Positions 7,416-15,604 of a stretch of DNA of 44,495 nucleotides are shown piece by piece. A program made the position numbers and the translations under genes. Numbering within the stretch: position 1 is the first letter of the stretch; every line of letters starts with the position of its first letter. A model generated the notes under the pieces. That model had not been told where the DNA came from and searched no databases. It saw only the letters and a program-made list of their open reading frames with translations. This DNA is from DAOTWY01 sp003696565. Lineage in GTDB: Bacteria > Chloroflexota > Anaerolineae > Aggregatilineales > Phototrophicaceae. The stretch lies in NCBI GenBank assembly GCA_034435635.1, contig DAOTWY010000024.1, positions 1 through 44,495 of the forward strand, given 5' to 3'.

Positions 7416-8252
7416 TTAGGGGGTGAGTGCAATACCTGCGTGTTCAGCAAATAAAGACATCATACGACGGGTTCTTTCCCCAGGGATGCCGTTGCCGATA
7501 GTATGCTCATCGACTTGGACGATGGGCAAAATTTGCTTATGGCTGGATGTGATAAAGACCTCATCAGCATTATATAAGTCATTGAGTGTTAGGACGCGCT
7601 GCTGTACATCAAAGACACTTTGTGCTAAGTTGATGACGATCATCCGTGTGATACCGTCCAAGATGTTATCGTTAGGGGTGATGAGTGTTTCTCCAAAAAA
7701 TGCGAAAATGTTGGTCGTCGTGCCTTCTAATACATGCCCTTGTGGATCAACATAAATGGCATCAATCGCACCGGCTTTGTGTGCTTGCTTCATGGCACGG
7801 ATCGCTGGGATGTAATTCAAGGTTTTGGCTTGTGGTAAATAACGCTGTTCGCGTACAGTGATGACTTTTTCACCCTGTTGATATGCAGACTGAGATGGTG
7901 GCGTTGCTGGGTTTACCAAAACAATCAGGCGGGGGCGTTCGGCTAATGTGATTGAATCCAGACCATCCCCGCCAGTGACGATGATACGGATGTAGGCTTC
8001 TGTTAAGTGTGGATTATGTGCTAGGGTTTGTTGAACAATATCGCGGATTTCTGCTTGTGACCAGGGGATTTCCAGATCAATTAATGCCGCAGACCGAAAT
8101 AACCGTGCGATATGCTCATCCAAATAAAATGGTTGCCGGTGATAGGTTCGGGTGAAATCAAACACACCATATCCACGGATCACGCCCAGGTCACTCAGCG
8201 GTATTGCAGCCGAATCCGCCTCTACAAATTGACCATCGACATAGTAAACCAT
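7416..8252 (-). CDS. PLP-dependent class IV aminotransferase
   Basis: 278 residues, the normal length for fold-type IV enzymes (branched-chain or D-amino-acid aminotransferase, aminodeoxychorismate lyase). Markers are R-G-Y-G-V-F-D at 26-32, the PLP lysine K143 in K-T-L-N-Y, and E176 in L-E-G-T-T-T-N. The sequence does not decide between IlvE-, Dat- and PabC-like activity, so no symbol is given. GAGGG lies 5 nt before the ATG. The gene converges on the DUF5667 gene with a 5-nt gap and lies downstream of the quinone oxidoreductase gene on the same strand (93-bp gap). Confidence 0.92.
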   Translation of the reverse strand: MVYYVDGQFVEADSAAIPLSDLGVIRGYGVFDFTRTYHRQPFYLDEHIARLFRSAALIDLEIPWSQAEIRDIVQQTLAHNPHLTEAYIRIIVTGGDGLDSITLAERPRLIVLVNPATPPSQSAYQQGEKVITVREQRYLPQAKTLNYIPAIRAMKQAHKAGAIDAIYVDPQGHVLEGTTTNIFAFFGETLITPNDNILDGITRMIVINLAQSVFDVQQRVLTLNDLYNADEVFITSSHKQILPIVQVDEHTIGNGIPGERTRRMMSLFAEHAGIALTP

Positions 8253-8345
8253 GATTACCCTCTTAAACTAGTGATTGGGATATTTGCACAAAGGCACAAG
8301 CATATCGAAAATATTGTGATTAAAAAAGTACCAATAGCATCAGGT

Positions 8346-9323
8346 TTATGTCATTTTGACGACAACTTTGCCTGTCGAACGACGTTGCATGAGATCCGCA
8401 AACGCCTGTGCTGTTTGTTCTAATGGATATGTGGCAGAAATGTGTGGGTGGAGCTTGCCTTCACTATACCATTTGACTAGCGTTGTTAGGGATTCAATCA
8501 AGGTGTTGGGGTCTTTGCGGGCATATGCTCCCCAATAAACGCCAACGATAGAACTGTTTTTAACCAATGTCATATTAACAGGCGCGGTTGGGATTTTACC
8601 GCTGGCAAAGCCGATGACTAAAATTCGCCCGCCCCAAGCCACACAGCGCAAGGCATCATCAAAGGCATCGCCCCCAACTGGGTCATAAATGACATCTGCG
8701 CCGTTACCGTTGGTCAACTCTTTGACACGTTCACGGATGCTTTCTTGGGTGTAGTTGATGGTATGATCCGCACCGTATTGACGGGTGAGTGCGAGTTTTT
8801 CTTCGGTAGATGCACAGGCGATGACTGTCGCCCCCATACGCTTACCAATTTCCACAGCGGTTAAACCGACTCCCCCCGCTGCACCATAAACTAGGAGTGT
8901 TTCTCCAACTTTTAAATTGGCACGATATTTCAGTGCGACGTGTGATGTTCCATAAGCAATTGGAAATGCGGCGGCGGTCACATCATCCATGTTATCCGGC
9001 GTGGGGAGCAAGGTGAGCGCATTGGCATTCACTTCCTCCGCAAATCCACCATATTCCACCACACCCATAACACGTTGCCCCACTGTTAAGTGTGTGACTC
9101 CTTCACCGAGTGCGGTTACTTCGCCGGCGATTTCCATCCCCGGTGAAAATGGAAAAGGTGGCTTCACTTGATAAAGCCCGGCGATCATCAACGTATCTGC
9201 AAAGTTTACGCCGCAGGCATGTATTTTAACCCGAACTTCCCCAGGCTGAGGTGCCGGTAATGTTATATCTTCTAGGGTGAGCGTGGAAGGCTCACCCCAC
9301 TGACGACAAATAACGGCTTTCAT
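8346..9323 (-). CDS. Zinc-free medium-chain NADPH:quinone oxidoreductase
   Basis: 325 residues of the MDR superfamily. An N-terminal GroES-like domain has the G-V-N-F-A-D segment, where zinc enzymes carry a ligand, followed by P-G-M-E-I-A-G. The Rossmann domain has the Y-G-A-A-G-G-V-G motif for NADPH. Zinc-ligand cysteines are absent, which fits quinone oxidoreductase or enoyl-reductase relatives. I chose the ATG at 9323 over an in-frame TTG at 9326, because AAGGA is 7 nt from the ATG. The likely reaction is NADPH-dependent reduction of quinones or reactive alkenals; the exact substrate is unknown. It is 18 bp downstream of the von Willebrand A gene on the same strand. Confidence 0.92.
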   Translation of the reverse strand: MKAVICRQWGEPSTLTLEDITLPAPQPGEVRVKIHACGVNFADTLMIAGLYQVKPPFPFSPGMEIAGEVTALGEGVTHLTVGQRVMGVVEYGGFAEEVNANALTLLPTPDNMDDVTAAAFPIAYGTSHVALKYRANLKVGETLLVYGAAGGVGLTAVEIGKRMGATVIACASTEEKLALTRQYGADHTINYTQESIRERVKELTNGNGADVIYDPVGGDAFDDALRCVAWGGRILVIGFASGKIPTAPVNMTLVKNSSIVGVYWGAYARKDPNTLIESLTTLVKWYSEGKLHPHISATYPLEQTAQAFADLMQRRSTGKVVVKMT

Positions 9324-9341
9324 CAAATTTTCCTTTCTGAT

Positions 9342-11624
9342 TTATTTCCGGCGGCGGATGATAAGCACGACGATTAACAACAATAATGCGCCACCACAAA
9401 TCGCAATAATTGGGATTAGGTTATTGGGTTCTTCTGGCGCGCCACTGATTTCAACTTCTGCTAATTCACCGATTGGCGTGAGGGATGGCTCAACTTCAGG
9501 GATAGCTGTTGCGGTTGGTTGGGCTTCACGAGTGAGTGCGGCATTCGTGGCTTGGATTGCAAAATTAGACAGTGTTGGCACTTCTGTCACAGCTTCACGA
9601 GTTAATGCAGCACTTGTTGCCCGAATCGCAAATTCCGAAAGCGTTGGGGTTGCAGTGGGTTCAGCGTCTTGTGTGGCTCGTGCGTCAGCAGTAGCTTGTG
9701 CATCAGCAGTAGCTTGTGCATCAGCAGTAGCTTGAGCGTCTTGAGTAGCTTGCGCACTGGCAGCGGCTTGAGCGTCTTGAGTAGCTTGTGCATCAGCAGT
9801 GGCTTGCGCATCAGCAGTGGCTTGCGCATCAGCAGTAGCTTGCGCATCAGCAGTAGCTTGAGCGTCTTGAGTAGCTTGCGCGTCAGCAGTAGCTTGCGCA
9901 TCAGCAGCGGCTTGTGCGTCTTGTGTGGCTTGCGCATCAGCGGTAGCTTGAGCGTCTTGAGTAGCTTGTGCGTCAGCAGTGGCTTGTGCATCAACGGTGG
10001 CTTGAGCGTCTTGAGTAGCTTGCGCATCAGCGGTGGCTTGTATTTGTAGCGCAGCTTGTGCTTGTGCGGTTTCCGTCAAATTGAAATTAGGTGTCGGTGT
10101 TGCAGTAGGAACTTGGGTCGGTGTAGCGGTTGGCGTGGCAGTTGGGATGATTGTTACAACAAAAGGAATGTCACTACTGCTACTGCCGGCTTCTGTATTC
10201 ACGCGCACTGTTAAGGTATGCTCGCCTGTACCAGTGGCAAGCAATGGTATCTCTGCGATAAACGGAGATTCGGTCAATGTAGTGATGATGGTGTCATCCA
10301 CAAGGATGTCTATACTGGTTAGGGGAGTCTGAACGTAATCGACAAAAATTTCTATGGTGGTTGTGTCACTTGGTAGGAAACTGCCTTCAAAGACTTGTCC
10401 TTCAGCCAGACCAGTAACACGAATTTCCGCAGGCAACGCCGCGATTTCAAGTTGGCTACTGCTGGTGGTGGTATCGCCGTCAGCATCGATCACAGTGAGA
10501 TCAACAGCATAAATCCCTGGGGCGTATTGACGTGGGTCAACACGCACACTATAAACATTATTTTCATCTAATTGCCATTCCCCAAATACAGGATCGCTCA
10601 CAGATTGGATGGGATCATCCGCAGCGATGTCTGCTGTGATGGATGTTTCAACGGCAATTGGTGTATCGGGTATATTCAGGCTCCGTATCAATGGTACTGG
10701 AATGGGTGCGCGGAGTGTTCCTGTAACTTCATTAGTTAAGCCATCTGGTGTATTGGCTTGTAGGGTAAATGGATATTCCTGACCGTCCAATGGTACATCA
10801 ACGTTGAGGGTGATAATGTATTGGGTGCGCAAGAGCTGAGCGATTTCTGTGTAGATGGTGGTTAGCTCATCTGGTCGGGGGGATTCATAATTACGGGCAT
10901 TGGTTTGCGTGGCGAGTTCTTCTAAATAAGTGCGATCAATGCCGTATCCTAATCCAATAGTATAGATTGGCACACCTTGGATACGAGCAGCATTGACGGC
11001 GGCATCTCTTGCAGCCTGGCTGATGCCACCATATTCTGCGCCATCGCTTAAAAAGACGACAGTGCGGCGTGGTGTTGGGGAATCAGCTGCTTTTTCTACG
11101 GCGGCGAGTCCAGCATCGTAGAGTGCAGTTTGCCCACCAAAGGGCAAGGTGGCAATAGCATTTAATAACACAGCTTTGTCGCTTGTATAATCTTGGATCA
11201 GTTCAACACGGCTATTAAAAGTCATGATGGCAACTTGATCGCTTTCCCCCAATGTTTCTACGAACAATGTGGCAGCTTGTTGGGCAGCAACTAATGGATC
11301 ACCCGCCATGCTGCTACTGGTATCTATCATCAACACGATAGACAGGGCAAGATCATCATCTTGTACATTTTCAACGCGAATTACCTGTGCCACATCGGAT
11401 AGCTCGCCGGAGAAACGTATATCTTCGATACTTAGTCCCTCAACGGGTAGCCTGAGGCTATCAAAGATGTTAACAGTGATGAAAGCAGTGGGTAATTCTG
11501 TGGCATTCACACCGGCAATTTCGATGATAGGGGTAGGTTGCTCATCGTCATCAGTTTGTAAAGCAAAGACCGGAATAATTAACACAAGTAGGGGTACAAC
11601 CAATAAAAACACTTTTTTTAGCAC
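9342..11624 (-). CDS. Membrane-anchored von Willebrand A protein with hexapeptide repeats
   Basis: 760 residues from a GTG start. A signal peptide covers about 1-22. A short beta domain precedes the von Willebrand A domain at about 95-275, with an intact MIDAS motif D-T-S-S-S starting at D101 and T-F-N-S-R and S-D-G-A-E following. Two or more Ig-like segments follow, then a Thr/Pro stretch, then 21 hexapeptide repeats of the form Q-A-T-A-D-A or Q-A-T-Q-D-A. After two related copies of an L-S-x-F-A-I-x-A-T segment there is a C-terminal membrane helix and a basic tail (R-R-R-K). The GTG at 11624 has GAGGG at 5 nt and yields a clean signal peptide. The GTG at 11636 would put charged residues first. 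It is probably a surface protein held by its C-terminus and binding a ligand through a metal ion. Confidence 0.9.
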   Translation of the reverse strand: MLKKVFLLVVPLLVLIIPVFALQTDDDEQPTPIIEIAGVNATELPTAFITVNIFDSLRLPVEGLSIEDIRFSGELSDVAQVIRVENVQDDDLALSIVLMIDTSSSMAGDPLVAAQQAATLFVETLGESDQVAIMTFNSRVELIQDYTSDKAVLLNAIATLPFGGQTALYDAGLAAVEKAADSPTPRRTVVFLSDGAEYGGISQAARDAAVNAARIQGVPIYTIGLGYGIDRTYLEELATQTNARNYESPRPDELTTIYTEIAQLLRTQYIITLNVDVPLDGQEYPFTLQANTPDGLTNEVTGTLRAPIPVPLIRSLNIPDTPIAVETSITADIAADDPIQSVSDPVFGEWQLDENNVYSVRVDPRQYAPGIYAVDLTVIDADGDTTTSSSQLEIAALPAEIRVTGLAEGQVFEGSFLPSDTTTIEIFVDYVQTPLTSIDILVDDTIITTLTESPFIAEIPLLATGTGEHTLTVRVNTEAGSSSSDIPFVVTIIPTATPTATPTQVPTATPTPNFNLTETAQAQAALQIQATADAQATQDAQATVDAQATADAQATQDAQATADAQATQDAQAAADAQATADAQATQDAQATADAQATADAQATADAQATADAQATQDAQAAASAQATQDAQATADAQATADAQATADARATQDAEPTATPTLSEFAIRATSAALTREAVTEVPTLSNFAIQATNAALTREAQPTATAIPEVEPSLTPIGELAEVEISGAPEEPNNLIPIIAICGGALLLLIVVLIIRRRK
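9663..10040. repeat. 21 x 18-bp coding repeat (hexapeptide QATxDA)
   Basis: 21 consecutive 18-bp units inside the von Willebrand A gene encode QATADA or QATQDA with few variants (QATVDA, QAAADA, QAAASA, RATQDA). The units differ at third positions, so the array has been kept by selection at the protein level as well as by unit duplication. A long alanine-rich helix or stalk is the likely structure. Confidence 0.92.
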
Positions 11625-11702
11625 GGGTTCCCTCACTTTTTATTTAAGGCTATATCGCCACTATATTAACGTGAATTGTTTATAAAGTCATCAAATTGCC
11701 CC

Positions 11703-11732
11703 TTGCAAAATTTTTGATATTTGATATATACT
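11703..11732 (+). promoter_or_regulatory. Sigma-70-like promoter of tRNA-Gly
   Basis: TTGCAA, 18 nt, then TATACT, ending 11 nt before the first base of the tRNA. This is the best placed promoter for the tRNA. Confidence 0.6.
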
Positions 11733-11743
11733 GTTGGCACAAC

Positions 11744-11815
11744 GCGGGCATAGTTCAGCGGTAGAACGTCTCCTTGCCAAGGAGAAGGCCACGAGTTCGA
11801 ATCTCGTTGCCCGCT
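11744..11815 (+). tRNA. tRNA-Gly (anticodon GCC)
   Basis: A full cloverleaf. The acceptor is GCGGGCA/TGCCCGC, the D-arm GTTC/GAAC, the anticodon stem TCTCC/GGAGA with loop TTGCCAA (anticodon GCC), and the T-arm ACGAG/CTCGT with TTCGAAT. The discriminator is T and CCA is not encoded. It decodes GGC/GGU glycine codons. A strong hairpin terminator follows. Confidence 0.97.
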
Positions 11816-11821
11816 CATCAA

Positions 11822-11848
11822 AAAAGCCGATCACACTGATCGGCTTTT
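11822..11848. terminator. Bidirectional terminator shared by tRNA-Gly and the dps operon
   Basis: AAAAGCCGATCA and TGATCGGCTTTT form a 12-bp stem with a 3-nt loop. The poly-T side serves the tRNA on the plus strand and the poly-A side gives T residues on the minus strand. The hairpin overlaps the stop codon (11847-11849) of the last gene of the dps operon. Confidence 0.85.
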
Positions 11849-12107
11849 ACTTTTTACGGATGTCTTGATCCTTGGGGTGTTTTGCCTGTCCGGTGTAGCC
11901 CATTTCATGCAGGCGTTGAGCTTCTAGCTTTTCTAGCTGGTCAGCAACTTTACCATAGTCACTGGCTGGAATTTTATGGTCAATGCCTTGTGCATCACGA
12001 TAGACATAACCGGTTCCATCACACCAATCACAATCAATTGCTTGTGCGGTTGTTTCATCCTCAAACCAGCCATAGCCATCACAAGAAACACAGCGTACAA
12101 GTTCCAT
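11847..12107 (-). CDS. Small DnaJ-type zinc-finger protein
   Basis: 86 residues with two C-x-x-C-x-G-x-G modules (C6/C9 and C27/C30), the zinc-binding unit of the DnaJ cysteine-rich domain, followed by a charged helical tail. It probably binds one zinc ion and may assist folding or redox stress; nothing shows a J-domain. GAGG lies 7 nt before the ATG, and the gene starts 4 nt after the stop of the 132-residue gene, so it is the last gene of the dps operon. A hairpin terminator overlaps its stop. Confidence 0.85.
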   Translation of the reverse strand: MELVRCVSCDGYGWFEDETTAQAIDCDWCDGTGYVYRDAQGIDHKIPASDYGKVADQLEKLEAQRLHEMGYTGQAKHPKDQDIRKK

Positions 12108-12111
12108 GTAT

Positions 12112-12510
12112 TTACCTCACTGCCAATAACCAACGAATGGCTTCATCCTCTTGACCTTCACGGAACAATTTAAAGCGATCTTTGCTACGGCTAAATAGAT
12201 TGAGGAAGTTGCCTAGCATGGTAAAAACGCTGCCCCGTGCGGTGATAATCGCCAAACTGCCCTCTGGACGTTCTGGAAATTCCTGGAAGAATGGAGTAAT
12301 TTGCCGAGCAATTTGTCGTAATGGAGGACCTGCCTTGAGGGCAGAGGTATCTAGATAGAGGTGCACGTGTTTATCAAGTGGCGTGTTCGTGTAAATTGTT
12401 TCTAACTGAGTGACAAATTCACGCACTGCCTCGCGGGAGGCATCCAAGAAAGTGAACTGATGGATGCCATCCTCACGTTGTTGATAAAGACATTTTTGCT
12501 CAGCAACCAT
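12112..12510 (-). CDS. Conserved-looking hypothetical protein, possibly STAS/SpoIIAA-like
   Basis: 132 residues, soluble, no signal or membrane segment. The alternation of strands and helices, with an H-L-Y-L-D-T-S segment followed by a long helix, resembles STAS or SpoIIAA-like small domains, but the similarity is weak and I do not assign a function. The gene starts 7 nt after the dps stop and ends 4 nt before the zinc-finger gene. It is therefore the middle gene of a three-gene unit and may act in the same stress response. Its AAGGG ribosome site overlaps the end of dps. Confidence 0.75.
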   Translation of the reverse strand: MVAEQKCLYQQREDGIHQFTFLDASREAVREFVTQLETIYTNTPLDKHVHLYLDTSALKAGPPLRQIARQITPFFQEFPERPEGSLAIITARGSVFTMLGNFLNLFSRSKDRFKLFREGQEDEAIRWLLAVR

Positions 12511-12517
12511 CTATTTA

Positions 12518-13015
12518 TTACCCTTCCAGATAGGTTCTAAGCATCCATGCCATTTCTTGGTGTGTTTGGAGCAAACCTGTTAGAAAATCTTCTGCGCCGT
12601 CGTCATTAACATCGTCAACTTGGTCAATATCTTGGCGCAAGTTTCTTACCATTGTTTCATGATCTGTTACCAGGTTTGCCACCATATCACGGGCAGGTAA
12701 AGTATTGTGAGGCGATTCTTCCAGGCGAGCTTGTTCAATCATATTTTGCATGGTGCCCAATGCAAACGCGCCATAACTGCGGATGCGTTCCGCGATGAGG
12801 TCAATCGTGGTCGCCAATTGGGTATATTGTTCTTCAAACAGTTGATGCAACGCACGGAAATGCGGACCCGTGACATTCCAATGATAGTTGCGGAGTTTCA
12901 TGTATAACACGTGTTCATCAGCCAGTAAACGCTGCAAAATTGTTACAACAGTGTTGGTTGCGTCCTCATTCAAACCAAGATCAGGTTTAATACCTTGTGT
13001 TTGTTGGACTGTCAT
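12518..13015 (-). CDS. dps: Dps-family DNA-binding ferritin
   Basis: 165 residues, standard Dps length, four-helix ferritin-like fold. The inter-subunit ferroxidase ligands fit the family pattern: H45, H57, E61, D72 and E76. It should store iron with hydrogen peroxide as oxidant and shield DNA. I chose the ATG at 13015 because GGAGG lies 7 nt before it (an in-frame TTG at 13018 is too close). It is the first gene of a three-gene unit with the STAS-like and zinc-finger genes. The promoter carries a 14-bp palindrome over the -10 region, so repression or activation by a dimeric regulator is likely. Confidence 0.96.
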   Translation of the reverse strand: MTVQQTQGIKPDLGLNEDATNTVVTILQRLLADEHVLYMKLRNYHWNVTGPHFRALHQLFEEQYTQLATTIDLIAERIRSYGAFALGTMQNMIEQARLEESPHNTLPARDMVANLVTDHETMVRNLRQDIDQVDDVNDDGAEDFLTGLLQTHQEMAWMLRTYLEG

Positions 13016-13054
13016 CAATTAACCTCCTTATGTAAATTTGGTCACATAAAGAAG

Positions 13055-13068
13055 CATATCATGATATG
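13055..13068. promoter_or_regulatory. 14-bp palindrome CATATCATGATATG in the dps promoter
   Basis: A perfect palindrome, 40-53 bp upstream of the dps ATG. Read on the minus strand, its TGATAT follows TTGCAA (13079-13084) at 17 nt, so it overlaps the -10 of a plausible promoter. The same core occurs before the ABM gene at 5604-5615. It is a candidate operator. Confidence 0.6.
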
Positions 13069-13238
13069 TCTATGTAATTTGCAAGAAGCAGATGAGAGGA
13101 ATGTAAGTGTTTCCGTGTTAAAATTAGCCTTATGAGGTATTTATGACAAGTTGTTAGATTGTCTGGCGTATATACATGCCAAGTTGAAAAACAAATAATG
13201 AAACACTCACAAATCATTATTAAACAATAGGGATAAGA

Positions 13239-14411
13239 ATGGATTACCTAGCGACACAAATTCAAGAACTAAAGGAACAAGGACTTTATAATACAATCCG
13301 TACAATTGATAGCCCGATGGGCGCGCGGATTGTGATTGATGGCAAAGAACTGATCAATTTTTGTGCGAATAACTATTTGGGACTTGCTGACCATCCTCGC
13401 CTGAAAGCTGCTGCCAAACGTGCCATTGATGAATATGGTATTGGACCGGGGGCTGTTCGTACCATTGCCGGGACAATGCGCTTGCATGATCAACTAGAGG
13501 CGCGGCTAGCGGCTTTTAAAGGGGCAGAAGCTGTTATCACTTTGCAAAGTGGTTTTACAGCTAATCTAGCGACGATTCCGGCATTGGTTGGGCGGGGAGA
13601 TGCGATTTTTAGTGATCAGCTTAACCATGCGAGTATCATTGATGGCTGTCGCCTAAGCCGTGCGGAGATCATCGCTTATGAACACAATAACCCACAAGAT
13701 TTACGGCAAAAACTGGCAGACGCGCAGGGAAAATATACGCGCTATTTGGTTGTGACGGATGGGGTATTTAGTATGGATGGTGATATTGCTCCACTGCCGG
13801 AGTTAGTTCAAGTGGCAAAGGCATTTGGTGCGATGTTGATGGTCGATGATGCACATGGTGAAGGGGTTTTAGGGCGTGGCGGACGCGGTATAGTGGATCA
13901 TTTTGGCTTGCATGGGCAGGTTGATATTGAAGTTGGCACCATGAGCAAAGCTTTTGGTGTAATTGGGGGAATTGTGGCAGGCAGTCAGGTCTTGATTGAT
14001 TGGCTTAAGCAACGTGGTCGCCCTTTCTTATTTTCTAGTGCGATGACTGTACCGGATGTTGCGGCTTGTCTGGAAGCTGTTGATATATTGGAAGAGTCAC
14101 AGGATTTGGTGAAACGATTGTGGGATAATGCAAACTTCATGAAACATGAACTAAAAACCATGGGGTTTGATATTGGCAACAGTAGTACACCCATTATCCC
14201 CTTGATGTTAGGTGATGCGCATCTTGCCCGTCAGTTTAGCCAGCAGCTTATGGAAAATGGGGTTTTTGCGATGGCTATTGGCTATCCAACTGTACCTAAA
14301 GGGTTGGCGCGTATCCGGGTGATGAATACTGCTGCACATCAGCATGATGATCTAGAACAGGCATTGGATGCATTCCTGGCTGTTGGTAAAGCGTTAGGGG
14401 TAATTCAATAA
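13239..14411 (+). CDS. kbl: Glycine C-acetyltransferase / 2-amino-3-ketobutyrate CoA ligase-type aminotransferase
   Basis: 390 residues, the alpha-oxoamine synthase family (Kbl, BioF, HemA). Markers are N-N-Y-L-G-L at 44-49, D-D-A-H-G at 203-207 and the PLP lysine K237 in T-M-S-K-A-F-G. The length and the N-terminal L-K-E-Q-G-L-Y-N-T-I-R-T-I segment fit Kbl, which joins glycine and acetyl-CoA in threonine breakdown. BioF-like activity cannot be excluded from sequence, and no threonine dehydrogenase gene is adjacent. The gene stands alone, divergent from dps. Confidence 0.87.
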   Translation: MDYLATQIQELKEQGLYNTIRTIDSPMGARIVIDGKELINFCANNYLGLADHPRLKAAAKRAIDEYGIGPGAVRTIAGTMRLHDQLEARLAAFKGAEAVITLQSGFTANLATIPALVGRGDAIFSDQLNHASIIDGCRLSRAEIIAYEHNNPQDLRQKLADAQGKYTRYLVVTDGVFSMDGDIAPLPELVQVAKAFGAMLMVDDAHGEGVLGRGGRGIVDHFGLHGQVDIEVGTMSKAFGVIGGIVAGSQVLIDWLKQRGRPFLFSSAMTVPDVAACLEAVDILEESQDLVKRLWDNANFMKHELKTMGFDIGNSSTPIIPLMLGDAHLARQFSQQLMENGVFAMAIGYPTVPKGLARIRVMNTAAHQHDDLEQALDAFLAVGKALGVIQ

Positions 14412-14503
14412 TTGATGGCAACATTTTGTAAAATTTCTTGATTGGGGTAAATTAAATATGATGTAAAATTAGCCCCAAGGAAACAACTGGAGGAGAAAAA
14501 GCT

Positions 14504-15388
14504 ATGTTTCTTAAGCGGATGCTTGCTTGTTTATTGGTTTTAACGCTAGCTTTATCAGGTGTGGTTGCACAAGATGATGCAACAGACGAAGACCCCGGTA
14601 CAATTGTAGATGTTTTGAGTGGTCTTACTGTAGAAGATCACAGTATGGATGAGGATATGATGGCATCATCTGAGCTGCCAGATTTAGGCGGTCGGACGGT
14701 GACGGTGGCGATTGAAAACGCTTATCCACCATTCAACTACTTGGATGAAGAAGGGAACCCAATCGGTTGGGATTATGACGCGCTGGCAGAGATTTGCGCA
14801 CGGTTGAATTGTGTACCGGAATTTGTAGAGACATCCTGGGATGGGATGATCTTGGCGGTGAGCCGTGGTGAGTTTGACATGGCGGCGGATGGTATCACGA
14901 TTACTGAGGAACGCGCGGAAGTGGTGGATTTCTCTAATGGGTATGTGACGCTGGAGCAGGTGTTGCTGGTGCGCAGCGATGAAGACCGGTTCAGCACGGT
15001 GGAGGAATTTGTAGCGGATGAAAGCCTGACGGTGGGTGTGCAACCAGGGACGACGAACTTCTTCACAGCGGAAGAGCTGCTAGGTGAAGGCAGTGAACGG
15101 ATCGTGACGTTTGACACCTTCCAGATTGCGGTGTTGGCATTGATCGCAGGGGATATTGATGCGGCAATCATGGACAATGTTGCAGGGCAAGGTTATGTTG
15201 GTGCTAACCCAGATGCAGTGAAGATGATTGATGATCCGATTACTGCGCAGGAAGAACTGGGCTTTATCTTCCCCAAAGGGTCTGATTTAGTTGAGCCGTT
15301 CAACCAAGCACTCGCCAGCATGGAAGCCGATGGCACACTGCTGGAACTCAACTTGAAGTGGTTCGCTGGTGCAAGTGAAGAAGAATAA
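14504..15388 (+). CDS. Amino-acid ABC transporter substrate-binding protein (family 3)
   Basis: 294 residues. A signal peptide spans about 1-22 and an acidic linker follows. The SBP family 3 fold occupies about 60-285 (P-P-F-N-Y at the hinge, G-W-D-Y-D-A, then V-S-R-G-E-F-D-M-A-A-D-G-I-T-I-T). It captures an amino acid outside the membrane. No lipobox cysteine is visible, so anchoring is unclear. GGAGGAG precedes the ATG. A strong terminator follows, so the permease gene downstream has its own promoter or depends on readthrough. Confidence 0.93.
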   Translation: MFLKRMLACLLVLTLALSGVVAQDDATDEDPGTIVDVLSGLTVEDHSMDEDMMASSELPDLGGRTVTVAIENAYPPFNYLDEEGNPIGWDYDALAEICARLNCVPEFVETSWDGMILAVSRGEFDMAADGITITEERAEVVDFSNGYVTLEQVLLVRSDEDRFSTVEEFVADESLTVGVQPGTTNFFTAEELLGEGSERIVTFDTFQIAVLALIAGDIDAAIMDNVAGQGYVGANPDAVKMIDDPITAQEELGFIFPKGSDLVEPFNQALASMEADGTLLELNLKWFAGASEEE

Positions 15389-15429
15389 ATAACACAACGC
15401 TGTTATTTAATGATAATATCTATTTAAGG

Positions 15430-15457
15430 GGGATGTGTCATCACACATCCCTTTTTT
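15430..15457 (+). terminator. Intrinsic terminator after the substrate-binding gene
   Basis: GGGATGTGT, a 4-nt loop (CATC), ACACATCCC, then six T residues. It separates the highly needed binding protein from the permease. Confidence 0.9.
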
Positions 15458-15498
15458 GAAATTTTTATTTATTAAAGCTGTTTGTAAAAGGATACCCT

Positions 15499-15527
15499 TT
15501 GATAAAATAACATTAATCAAATATTTA
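15499..15527 (+). promoter_or_regulatory. Candidate promoter of the permease operon
   Basis: TTGATA, 17 nt, TATTTA, 78 bp before the permease start and after the terminator. It is the only fair sigma-70 pair in that gap. Confidence 0.4.
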
Positions 15528-15604
15528 GCGGTTAATCGTGTTCTGCTAACAGCTCAAAAGCTGATAGCCATATTTGTCAGGCATTGATAACGAGGTGTAA
15601 TCTC

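Noticed and set aside
9663..10040. Array that could be mistaken for CRISPR or a DNA satellite
   Set aside because: The 18-bp units have no spacers, keep the reading frame, and encode near-constant hexapeptides in the von Willebrand A protein.
9669..10049. Open frames on both strands opposite the hexapeptide array
   Set aside because: Low-complexity products caused by the repeat being open in several frames; no ribosome sites and no domains.
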